Below are positions 1-5,163 of a DNA stretch of 5,163 nt, in pieces. The first letter of the stretch is position 1, and each line of letters starts with the position of its first letter. A program made the position numbers and the translations under genes. The notes beneath the pieces are model-generated. The model made no database searches. It was given only the letters and a program-made list of their open reading frames with translations, and was not told the DNA's origin. The DNA is from Pseudomonadota bacterium (GTDB taxonomy: Bacteria; Pseudomonadota; Alphaproteobacteria; Reyranellales; Reyranellaceae). The stretch spans positions 1 to 5,163 of the forward strand of contig JAEWIV010000174.1 in NCBI GenBank assembly GCA_023386865.1. The letters run 5' to 3'.

Positions 1-987
1 GCCGCCCGGCTGGGCTATCGCTGCGTGGTCTATGCACCCGAGGACCATTCGATCGGGGGCGATGTCGCCGCCGGGCACGTGCAGGGGGCCTATGACGACA
101 CGGCCAACCTGGCGCGCTTCGCCAACCAGGTCGACGTCATCACCTACGAGTTCGAGAACGTCCCCGAGACGACGGTTGCCGAATGCCTGCGCCACAAGCC
201 GGTCCGGCCAGGGGTGAAGCCGATCCACATCGCCCAGCACCGCCTGCGCGAGAAGGAATTCTTCCGCACGCTCGGCATCGACACCGCGGGGTATCAGGCC
301 ATCCACAGCGAGGCCGACATCGCCGCGGCCACAGCGCTGCCCGGCATCCTGAAGACCTGCACCGAGGGCTATGACGGCAAGGGTCAGGTCCGGGTTGCCG
401 ACCGCGCCGGTCTCGCCGCTGCCTGGCAGAAGCTAGGGCGGCGCGAGTGCATCCTGGAGGCGCTGGTCGATTTCGCCTGCGAGACCTCGGCCATCGTGGC
501 GCGCGGCCTGGACGGCGAGACGCGCTGCTTCCCGATCGGCCTGAACGACCATCGTGACGGCATCCTGCGCACCACGACCGTGCCCTCGGGGCTGGCGCCG
601 GCGACGCTGGCCACCATCGAGCGCTACGGAGCCGAGCTGGCGCGCGGTCTCGATCTGGTGGGGCTGGTGGCGCTGGAAATGTTCGTCACCCGGGACGGGC
701 GCGTGCTGGCCAACGAGTTCGCGCCGCGGCCGCACAATTCAGGCCACTGGACGATCGACGCCTGCGCCACCAGCCAGTTCGAGCAGCTGGTGCGCGCGAT
801 CTGCGGCCTGCCGCTGGGGCCGGTCGACGTCCTGATGCCCTCGCGCATGGAGAACCTGATCGGCGACGAGGCAGGCGATTGGCCGAAATACCTCGCCGAC
901 CCGACGGCGCGCCTGCACCTCTACGGCAAGGCCTCGGCACGGCCCGGCCGCAAGATGGGCCACGTCACCTTCTTGAAGCGGTCCTGA
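1..987 (+). CDS. purK: N5-carboxyaminoimidazole ribonucleotide synthase (PurK), 5'-truncated by the window edge
   Basis: PurK is an ATP-grasp enzyme that carboxylates AIR with bicarbonate and ATP to give N5-CAIR in cytosolic purine synthesis; PurE then converts N5-CAIR to CAIR. The reading frame is open from base 1 to a TGA at 985-987, giving 328 residues. PurK proteins are usually about 355-360 aa, so roughly 25-35 residues, including the N-terminal GGGQLGRM-type motif, lie outside the window. Seen in the fragment: the ITYEFENVP motif (about residues 47-55), the ATP-grasp loop GYDGKGQ (123-129), HRDGILRTTTVPSG (184-197), and the C-terminal ATP/Mg signature EMF...NEFAPRPHNSGHW (226-250) followed by TSQFEQLVRAICGLPLG. 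These distinguish it from PurT and PurD. The residues before the glycine loop read KTCTEGYDGKG, where many homologues have Arg. purE would be expected just upstream but is not visible. The 3' end overlaps the convergent COQ9 gene by 23 bp. Confidence 0.96.
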   Translation, partial: AARLGYRCVVYAPEDHSIGGDVAAGHVQGAYDDTANLARFANQVDVITYEFENVPETTVAECLRHKPVRPGVKPIHIAQHRLREKEFFRTLGIDTAGYQAIHSEADIAAATALPGILKTCTEGYDGKGQVRVADRAGLAAAWQKLGRRECILEALVDFACETSAIVARGLDGETRCFPIGLNDHRDGILRTTTVPSGLAPATLATIERYGAELARGLDLVGLVALEMFVTRDGRVLANEFAPRPHNSGHWTIDACATSQFEQLVRAICGLPLGPVDVLMPSRMENLIGDEAGDWPKYLADPTARLHLYGKASARPGRKMGHVTFLKRS

Positions 988-1621
988 CCGAGCCACCGGT
1001 CCAGGACGCCACCTGGCCCTTCAGTTTCTCGATCTTCATGACGTCGTCGATGCGCCGGTCGAGGAAGCCCCACGTCGCCTCGCTGCCCGGCGACCGGTCG
1101 TTCAGCCAGTAGAACAGCGTCGAGGACCATACGCCGGCCAAGGTCGCGCGCTTGGTGTAGAAGCTGAAATCGGTGCTGGTGTCGCCCGCGGCATACCACA
1201 TGGCGTCGACCGTGCGGTAAAGCAGGCGCAGCGCCAGCGGGGCGTTGAAGGGCAGCGACAGCAGGGCCAGCGCCCGACGCGACGCCTCGCGGTTAGCGCC
1301 ATGGCGTTCCAGCCGGATGCGGACCGCCTGCTTGATGCGGTCGCGGACCTTGAGGTTGGCGACGCCTTCCCGCTCCATGTCGGCCACGGTGCGCTGATCG
1401 GCGCGCTCGCTGAAGAAGGCCAGGACCTGCAGCGGCCCGCCCGGGAACAGCCGGTCAGCCTCGCCGGCCGGCAGCTCCAGGCGCCTGGCCGACGCCGACA
1501 GGGCGGCCCGGCTCCAGCCCTCGAAAGCGGCCTCGGCCGCCATGGCGTCGGCGAGCTGGTCGCGCAGGGGGGCGTCCGGATCGGCCGAAAAGGCGGAATT
1601 CGGGCTAGTTTCGTCGGTCAT
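965..1621 (-). CDS. COQ9 family protein (ubiquinone biosynthesis accessory, rpsU-divergent family)
   Basis: This is a 218-aa protein of the COQ9 / rpsU-divergently transcribed family. In mitochondria COQ9 is a lipid-binding TetR-like-fold protein that presents ubiquinone intermediates to the hydroxylase COQ7; a comparable membrane-surface role is inferred here. Diagnostic stretches are FPGGPLQVLAFFSE (residues 59-72), the core DAMWYAAGDTSTDFSFYTKRATL (139-161) with WSSTLFYWLNDRS (165-177), and TWGFLDRRIDDVMKIEK (183-199). The ATG at 1621 is preferred over an in-frame GTG at 1678. The extra 19 residues do not look like the family, and a good -10 hexamer sits just upstream of 1621. No Shine-Dalgarno sequence precedes this ATG, which fits a leaderless transcript. 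Divergent transcription from rpsU matches the arrangement for which the family was named. The 3' end runs 23 bp into purK on the opposite strand. Confidence 0.95.
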   Translation of the reverse strand: MTDETSPNSAFSADPDAPLRDQLADAMAAEAAFEGWSRAALSASARRLELPAGEADRLFPGGPLQVLAFFSERADQRTVADMEREGVANLKVRDRIKQAVRIRLERHGANREASRRALALLSLPFNAPLALRLLYRTVDAMWYAAGDTSTDFSFYTKRATLAGVWSSTLFYWLNDRSPGSEATWGFLDRRIDDVMKIEKLKGQVASWTGGSVRTASRR

Positions 1622-1628
1622 ACCGGCA

Positions 1629-1656
1629 AATATAGGGGGTTCCCCGGGCTTCCCAA
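1629..1656 (-). promoter_or_regulatory. Putative COQ9 promoter, leaderless configuration
   Basis: On the minus strand TTGGGA (1656-1651) is followed after 16 nt by TATATT (1634-1629). These match the sigma-70 consensus at 4/6 and 5/6 positions. A start about 7 nt past the -10 falls at 1622-1621, essentially the A of the COQ9 ATG, and no ribosome binding site is present. This is a pattern call without experimental support. Confidence 0.45.
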
Positions 1657-1662
1657 GGGTCT

Positions 1663-1692
1663 TTGCCTGTGATACCACCGCCGCCTCCTAAT
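1663..1692 (+). promoter_or_regulatory. Weak rpsU promoter candidate
   Basis: TTGCCT (1663-1668) is followed after 18 nt by CCTAAT (1687-1692). The TTG core fits the alphaproteobacterial -35, but the -10 matches only 4/6. Predicted initiation lies near 1699-1700, inside the left arm of the leader hairpin, so either the start or the hairpin call would need adjusting if both are real. A better site could lie further upstream within COQ9. Confidence 0.25.
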
Positions 1693-1695
1693 TGC

Positions 1696-1715
1696 CCCCG
1701 GAGCCGTTTCCGGGG
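1696..1715 (+). promoter_or_regulatory. GC-rich hairpin in the rpsU leader
   Basis: CCCCGGA (1696-1702) pairs perfectly with TCCGGGG (1709-1715) across a 6-nt loop, a 7-bp stem ending 32 nt before the rpsU GTG. No T-run follows, so it is not an intrinsic terminator. Ribosomal-protein mRNAs often carry leader structures bound by the encoded protein, so autoregulation by bS21 is possible but purely inferred. It could also be chance in GC-rich DNA. Confidence 0.4.
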
Positions 1716-1732
1716 CGCCACACCATGCATGG

Positions 1733-1737
1733 AAGGA
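1733..1737 (+). promoter_or_regulatory. Ribosome binding site of rpsU
   Basis: AAGGA within GGAAGGAAG lies 10 nt before the GTG at 1748. It supports GTG as the start, because the nearby ATGs at 1725 and 1729 are out of frame with bS21. Confidence 0.6.
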
Positions 1738-1747
1738 AGCGATCGAA

Positions 1748-1951
1748 GTGCAGGTTCTCGTTCGTGAAAACAACGTCGATCAGGCGCTGCGCGTCCTGAA
1801 GAAGAAGATGCAGCGCGAGGGGATCTTCCGCGAGATGAAGCTCCGCCGCAACTACGAGAAGCCCTCCGAGCGCCGCGCCCGCGAGCGCGCCGAGGCCATC
1901 CGCCGGACCCGCAAGCTGATGCGCAAGCGCATGGAGCGCGAGGGCTACTAG
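1748..1951 (+). CDS. rpsU: 30S ribosomal protein bS21
   Basis: This is 67-residue bS21, a small basic protein of the 30S platform near the 3' end of 16S rRNA, where it takes part in translation initiation. The N-terminal MQVLVRENNVDQALRVLKKK and the following REGIFREMKLRRNYEKPSERR stretch are the classic family signature, and the C-terminal half is almost entirely Arg/Lys/Glu helix. The length is normal for an alphaproteobacterial bS21. Translation starts at GTG with a modest, spaced Shine-Dalgarno sequence. It is divergent from COQ9, appears monocistronic, and is followed 24 bases after its stop by an intrinsic terminator. It is not followed by dnaG/rpoD as in the gammaproteobacterial macromolecular synthesis operon. 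Confidence 0.98.
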   Translation: MQVLVRENNVDQALRVLKKKMQREGIFREMKLRRNYEKPSERRARERAEAIRRTRKLMRKRMEREGY

Positions 1952-1975
1952 CCCTCACCCTCCGATCGAACACGA

Positions 1976-1999
1976 CCCCCGGCCTGTCCGGGGGTTTTT
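1976..1999 (+). terminator. Intrinsic terminator of rpsU
   Basis: CCCCCGG (1976-1982) and CCGGGGG (1988-1994) form a perfect 7-bp GC stem with a 5-nt loop, directly followed by TTTTT (1995-1999). The minus-strand reading has no T-run after the stem, so it should act on rpsU only. The T-run overlaps the TAA stop of the convergent gene by two bases. Confidence 0.9.
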
Positions 2000-3101
2000 A
2001 CTTTTGGCTGAAGAGGAATGAGTAACGTCGCGTTACCCAGGCCCGCGACTCCGGATTCTTTAGCCGCCAGATTACCGAATCAAACCAAAAGTGAGCCAGC
2101 AGGATGCCGGTCGCCAGAGCGTCGCTGAGGTGCGCATCGTTGTGGCCACCGAGCAGGATGCCGAACTGATGCCCGAACCAGTGCTCGGGGACGACGAGAT
2201 TGAAATAGTAGACATCGCCGGTGACGAGGACGCACAGCGCGAACACGGCCACCATCCAGGATCCGCCGCCGCGGTAGTTGGCGGAATGGAACATCAGGAA
2301 CGCCACGTACTGGACGCCATGGGCAAGCACCGTGATGGCGAGCACGTTGGGCAGCGATACGGCCGTCAGATAGAACGGCAGGAAGAAATTGGCCGAAAAG
2401 AAGAAGGTGACGGCCGCGCTTGGTGTCATCCGTCGCCAGTTGCGAACGACATGGATGGCGCTAAAGGCCAACAGTCCGAAGGCGGCAAGCGTGGCAACCG
2501 GCGTCAGCGCATTGATCGTCGCCAGGATCAATGGGAAGCCGACCGTCGGTCCGCGTTGTGCCTGGAGATCGACTGCCCCGAAATAGGCGGCCAGGGCTCC
2601 GAGCACGCTGCCGGCAACAATCATGCGGCGCTCGGCAAGCGACATCGGGCCGATCTTCTGCGCCTGCCGGATCAGCGCGTAGACGCCGACATTCTGCTTT
2701 CCGAAGTGCCAGTTCTGCCAGATCGCTATCAGCAACAGTCCGTAGGTCAGCGGCCAGTTACCATATTTCGGCAGCATCGCTGCAGGCACGATGACAAGGA
2801 AGACGCCGAACATGAAGAAGGCCAGCGGCGCGCCGACGAGGGCCCCTGGATGGCGCTGCATCATCGATCGGATGTCGGCGTCGAACAGAAGGTACAGCGT
2901 CATCGGCACGTGGATGAGCGCGACGAATTCGATCGCGGCGGCCAACGAGAAACCGGAGGCCGTCGGTAGAACGGGCACGAGAAACGGAATAGCTGTGCCC
3001 AGGACGACGATCAGCGTAAACGCATGGCGGGTCGCGAAGCGCGAAATCGGCAAGCCGCCGCCCAGAACCACAGTGGACTGATCGGTCATGTCGGCGCGCA
3101 T
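1998..3101 (-). CDS. Polytopic membrane protein with conserved-looking histidines, function unknown
   Basis: I do not recognise a characterised family with confidence. The 367-aa product has about nine or ten hydrophobic segments, roughly at residues 27-46, 52-73, 91-111, 117-133, 160-177, 188-218 (possibly two), 229-249, 252-272, 282-302 and 328-346. There is no cleavable signal peptide. Histidines in or at the edge of these segments stand out: H64 (ALIHVPMTLY), H132 (IWQNWHFGKQ), H261 (LAHGVQYVAF), H272, a cluster H307/H311/H320/H324, and the C-terminal HFWFDSVIWRLKNPESR (337-353). Spaced membrane histidines suggest a bound metal or haem, as in integral-membrane oxygenases such as Brp/Blh carotene dioxygenases, but this is inference. 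The start is uncertain: ATG codons at 3101 and 3089 both lack a good ribosome binding site. Lower GC than its neighbours hints at separate ancestry. It lies 81 bp downstream of the GFA gene on the same strand and converges on rpsU. Confidence 0.85.
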   Translation of the reverse strand: MRADMTDQSTVVLGGGLPISRFATRHAFTLIVVLGTAIPFLVPVLPTASGFSLAAAIEFVALIHVPMTLYLLFDADIRSMMQRHPGALVGAPLAFFMFGVFLVIVPAAMLPKYGNWPLTYGLLLIAIWQNWHFGKQNVGVYALIRQAQKIGPMSLAERRMIVAGSVLGALAAYFGAVDLQAQRGPTVGFPLILATINALTPVATLAAFGLLAFSAIHVVRNWRRMTPSAAVTFFFSANFFLPFYLTAVSLPNVLAITVLAHGVQYVAFLMFHSANYRGGGSWMVAVFALCVLVTGDVYYFNLVVPEHWFGHQFGILLGGHNDAHLSDALATGILLAHFWFDSVIWRLKNPESRAWVTRRYSFLFSQK

Positions 3102-3182
3102 GATAGTCGCGACGCGGCCGGGGCGGCATCACGAATGCTGCAAAACCAACAATTGATACAACTTTGGCGGGACCTGGCCTGC
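3102..3182. other. 81-bp intergenic spacer between the GFA gene and the membrane-protein gene
   Basis: This spacer is locally A/T-richer around 3140-3165 (AACCAACAATTGATACAAC). It contains one short imperfect inverted repeat, CGGCAT/ATGCTG at 3124-3140, with one G-T pair. I see no convincing -10/-35 pair for the downstream gene and no terminator for the GFA gene on the minus strand. Whether the two genes are co-transcribed is therefore undecided. Confidence 0.4.
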
Positions 3183-3587
3183 CTAGCGCTGCGGCAGCCG
3201 CTCGAAGGTCGGGATCCCCTCGGGGATCTGGTGGAACGGCTGCTTGTCGACCGTGTAGATCGCCATGTTCGGGCCGCCGAACAGCTTGGGATCGTCGAGG
3301 GTGCCGACCTTGATCACGACCACCGGGCGCTGTGGGCGGGTCACCATGTGGGTGCCGCAGTCGGGGCAGAACTCGCGCGTCACGGGCTTGTCGAGGTCGC
3401 TGCGCGCAAACTGCCTGGGCGTGCCCTTGGTGTACTTGAACTCCTCGGGCTTCATCAGCATGAACATGTTGGGCGCGCCGCCCGCGATGTACTGGCATTC
3501 GCGGCAATGGCACTGCGCCTTCAGCATCGGCTCGCCTTCCGCCACGTAGCGCACCTTGCCGCAATAGCATCCGCCTTCGAACTTCAT
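3183..3587 (-). CDS. GFA family zinc protein (Mss4-like fold)
   Basis: This is a 134-aa member of the GFA family, named for glutathione-dependent formaldehyde-activating enzyme. Most members are of unknown activity, and the formaldehyde role of the founder has been questioned. The zinc ligands are all visible: CYC (C7, C9), CHCREC (C26, C28, C31) and CPDC (C74, C77), in the usual CxC...CxCxxC...CxxC order. GTLDDPKLFGGPNMAIYTVDKQPFHQIP (about 95-122) is the typical C-terminal part. The ATG at 3587 is chosen over a longer in-frame start at 3620, because AAGGAG lies 7 nt upstream and MKFEGGCYCG is the family's normal beginning. It is divergent from the amidohydrolase with 41 bp between start codons, so shared control is likely. 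The protein is probably cytosolic and its substrate cannot be assigned. Confidence 0.93.
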   Translation of the reverse strand: MKFEGGCYCGKVRYVAEGEPMLKAQCHCRECQYIAGGAPNMFMLMKPEEFKYTKGTPRQFARSDLDKPVTREFCPDCGTHMVTRPQRPVVVIKVGTLDDPKLFGGPNMAIYTVDKQPFHQIPEGIPTFERLPQR

Positions 3588-3594
3588 GGCGTTT

Positions 3595-3600
3595 CTCCTT
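3595..3600 (-). promoter_or_regulatory. Strong Shine-Dalgarno sequence of the GFA gene
   Basis: Minus-strand AAGGAG is separated by AAACGCC (7 nt) from the ATG at 3587. This fixes the GFA start and argues against the longer reading frame from 3620. Confidence 0.85.
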
Positions 3601-3628
3601 TGACGATTTGTTTGCGACACTGGCGGCC

Positions 3629-5143
3629 ATGGCCAGCAAGATCAAGCACTCCTACACCATCGTCCGCGGCGGCAAGCTCCTTGACCTCGCCAAGCGCAAG
3701 GCGCTGCCTGTCGACATCCTGATCAAGGGCGACACCATCGCCGAGATCGGCCGTCCCGGGCTCGCGGCACCAGCCGGCGCCGTCGTGATCGATGCGAAGA
3801 ACCGGCTGATGCATCCCGGCCTGATCAACGCCCATACCCACGGGCCGGGCAATCTCGGCAAGGGCATGGGCGACCTGTGGTCGCTCGAGCTGCTGCTGAC
3901 GGCGAGCCCCTGGATCAACGGCGGCCGCACGCTCGAGGACAAATACCTGTCGGCCATGATCGGCGCGGCCGAGATGGTGATGAAGGGCTGTACCGCGGCC
4001 TACGATCTCGCGGCCGAGTTCCCCCTGCCTTCGGTCGACGGGCTGGCGGCGATGGCCCGCGCCTACGAGGAGGTCGGCATGCGCGCCGTGCTGGCGCCCA
4101 TGGTGGCCGACATCACCTTCTTCGACGCCATCCCCGGCCTGATGGAGCGTCTCGCGCCGTCGCTGCAGAAGGAGGTCGAGAGCTACCGCTACGCGCCATG
4201 GAAGGCGACCACGAAGCAGATGAAGAAGGCGCTGCAGAACTGGCCGTTCGAGAAGGTCGTGCTGGCCGTGGCGCCGACCATCCCGCACCACTGCAGCGAC
4301 GACTTCCTGATCGCCTGCCGCGACCTCGCGCGCGAGTACGACGTCGGCATCCACAGCCATGTCGCCGAATCCAAGGTCCAGGTCGTGGCGGGCTACCAGC
4401 GCTATGGCACCACGCTCGCCGCCCACATGGACGAGCTCGGCCTGGTCGACGAGAAGTTCACGGTGGCGCACGGCGTGTGGCTGGACGGCGAGGACATGAA
4501 GCGGCTGGGCGGCCGCGGCGCCTCGGTGGCGCACAATCCCGGCTCCAACATGCGGCTGGGCAACGGGCTCGCCGACGTGCGCGGCATGCTGTCGGCCGAC
4601 GTCAATGTCGGCATCGGCACCGACGGCGCCAACTGCTCGGACAATCAGAACATGTACGAGGCGATGCGGCTCGCCTCGTTCGCCTCCAAGGTCCAGGGCC
4701 CGGACTGGCAGCGCTGGCTCACCACCCACGAGGTGCTGCGCGCCGCCACCGAGGGCAGCGCGCGTGCACTCGGGCTCGGCAAGCAGATCGGCCGCCTCGC
4801 GCACGGTTACAAGGCCGACATCGTCTTCCTCGACCTGCACCACATCAACTGGATCCCGACCAACGACCCGGTGAACGCCCTGGTCCACACCGAGGACGGC
4901 ACGGCCGTGCACTCGGTGATGATCGGCGGCCGCATGGTCGTGCAGGACCGCAAGCTGCTCACCGTCGATCTCGCCAAGCTCGCCGAGAAGGCCGAGGCCT
5001 CACGCCTGCGGCGCGAGAAGATCACCGCGCCGGCCAGGAAGCTCTACGACCGCCTCGAGAAGGTGGTCGGCACCTTCTGCCCCGGCCTCGCCAAGGCGCC
5101 GCTGCACATCCACCGCTTCGGCGCCAGCCATCATCATCACTGA
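3629..5143 (+). CDS. Metal-dependent amidohydrolase, AtzA/TrzN/MTA-SAH deaminase-like
   Basis: This is a 504-aa cytosolic amidohydrolase of the cyclic-imidine/aminopurine deaminase and chlorohydrolase group. It is expected to use one divalent metal to deaminate or hydrolyse a ring substrate. The layout is an N-terminal beta-sandwich strand region (YTIVRGGKLLDLAKRKALPVDILIKGDTIAEIG), then a TIM barrel, then C-terminal beta-sandwich (GYKADIVFLDL...VMIGGRMVVQD). Metal ligands are H69 and H71 (NAHTHGPGN), H244 (HSHVAES) and D332 (GIGTDGANCSDNQNM). Likely catalytic residues are E247 and H281 (VAHGV). A basic C-terminal helical region ends in four histidines. The ATG at 3629 is preferred over an upstream TTG at 3608, which adds residues unlike the family. 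The ribosome binding site is weak (GGCGG). The AtzA-like glycine-rich loop after HTH differs from characterised deaminases, so the substrate is unknown. It is divergent from the GFA gene. Confidence 0.93.
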   Translation: MASKIKHSYTIVRGGKLLDLAKRKALPVDILIKGDTIAEIGRPGLAAPAGAVVIDAKNRLMHPGLINAHTHGPGNLGKGMGDLWSLELLLTASPWINGGRTLEDKYLSAMIGAAEMVMKGCTAAYDLAAEFPLPSVDGLAAMARAYEEVGMRAVLAPMVADITFFDAIPGLMERLAPSLQKEVESYRYAPWKATTKQMKKALQNWPFEKVVLAVAPTIPHHCSDDFLIACRDLAREYDVGIHSHVAESKVQVVAGYQRYGTTLAAHMDELGLVDEKFTVAHGVWLDGEDMKRLGGRGASVAHNPGSNMRLGNGLADVRGMLSADVNVGIGTDGANCSDNQNMYEAMRLASFASKVQGPDWQRWLTTHEVLRAATEGSARALGLGKQIGRLAHGYKADIVFLDLHHINWIPTNDPVNALVHTEDGTAVHSVMIGGRMVVQDRKLLTVDLAKLAEKAEASRLRREKITAPARKLYDRLEKVVGTFCPGLAKAPLHIHRFGASHHHH

Positions 5144-5163
5144 GCCTTTACGTCGTCCTGAGC
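5144..5163. other. Window-edge tail after the amidohydrolase stop
   Basis: Twenty bases follow the TGA and run to the window end. There is no recognisable hairpin or start codon, and it is too short to interpret. Confidence 0.5.

Noticed and set aside
1622..1678. N-terminal extension of COQ9 from the GTG at 1678
   Set aside because: The extra residues do not resemble the family, and the extension would place the start upstream of the best promoter. The ATG at 1621 is favoured.
1605..1973. 122-codon frame antisense to rpsU
   Set aside because: It is a Ser/Arg/Ala-rich shadow opposite a certain ribosomal protein gene, with no start signal.
2091..2969. 292-codon open frame antisense to the membrane protein
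   Set aside because: It is very rich in R, Q, H, E, D and G with no domain, which is what the reverse reading of a hydrophobic protein gives. The minus-strand frame has coherent transmembrane segments instead.
3124..3140. Inverted repeat CGGCAT/ATGCTG as a terminator or operator
   Set aside because: The stem is only six pairs with one G-T, has no T-run on either strand and no associated promoter. It is likely chance.
3608..3628. TTG start seven codons upstream of the amidohydrolase ATG
   Set aside because: There is no ribosome binding site, the codon is rare as a start, and the family's N-terminus aligns from just after the ATG at 3629.
2758..3645. 295-codon minus-strand frame spanning the GFA gene and the start of the membrane-protein gene
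   Set aside because: It is an out-of-frame reading of two real genes with an arginine-rich, low-complexity product. It crosses the 81-bp spacer by chance.
3584..4912. Long 442-codon open frame antisense to the amidohydrolase
   Set aside because: It is a shadow of a high-GC gene: composition dominated by H, V, G, A, R and D, no recognisable domain, and it covers a strand whose opposite encodes a clear amidohydrolase.
5120..5143. Engineered His-tag or vector junction
   Set aside because: There are only four histidines and no linker, protease site or vector sequence around them, and the gene sits in a normal chromosomal context.

Overview
The window is high-GC bacterial DNA from what is most likely an alphaproteobacterium. 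The evidence is the block of a purK-type gene, a COQ9 (rpsU-divergent family) gene and an alphaproteobacterial-style rpsU, plus strong G/C bias at third codon positions. The lineage within the class cannot be fixed from sequence alone. Six protein-coding genes are supported. There are no RNA genes, mobile elements, CRISPR arrays or long empty stretches.

Left part (1-2000), a housekeeping block. The 3' portion of purK (purine synthesis, + strand) enters from the left edge and overlaps tail-to-tail by 23 bp with a COQ9-family gene (ubiquinone synthesis, - strand). COQ9 is divergent from rpsU (ribosomal protein bS21, + strand). The 126-bp COQ9/rpsU intergenic region holds a plausible COQ9 promoter placed so that the transcript would start at the ATG, a weak rpsU promoter candidate and a GC-rich leader hairpin in front of rpsU. 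rpsU ends at a clear intrinsic terminator.

Middle (1998-3101), a gene on the - strand for an integral membrane protein of about ten segments with several histidines in or near the membrane. Its family was not identified with confidence. Its composition is less GC-rich (186 of 300 bases in five hand-counted lines, 62%) than lines counted in the flanking genes (72-78%), so it may be a later arrival beside the conserved block.

Right part (3183-5143), a divergent pair separated by only 41 bp. A GFA-family small zinc protein (- strand) has an excellent Shine-Dalgarno sequence. A metal-dependent amidohydrolase of the AtzA/TrzN/MTA-SAH deaminase-like group (+ strand) has all metal and catalytic residues visible and a natural four-histidine C-terminus. 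Their substrates are unknown.

Overall this is mostly ordinary chromosome. I see no convincing new multi-gene system. The items most worth a second look are the histidine-bearing membrane protein, the compact COQ9/rpsU control region with a probably leaderless COQ9 transcript, and the rpsU leader hairpin.
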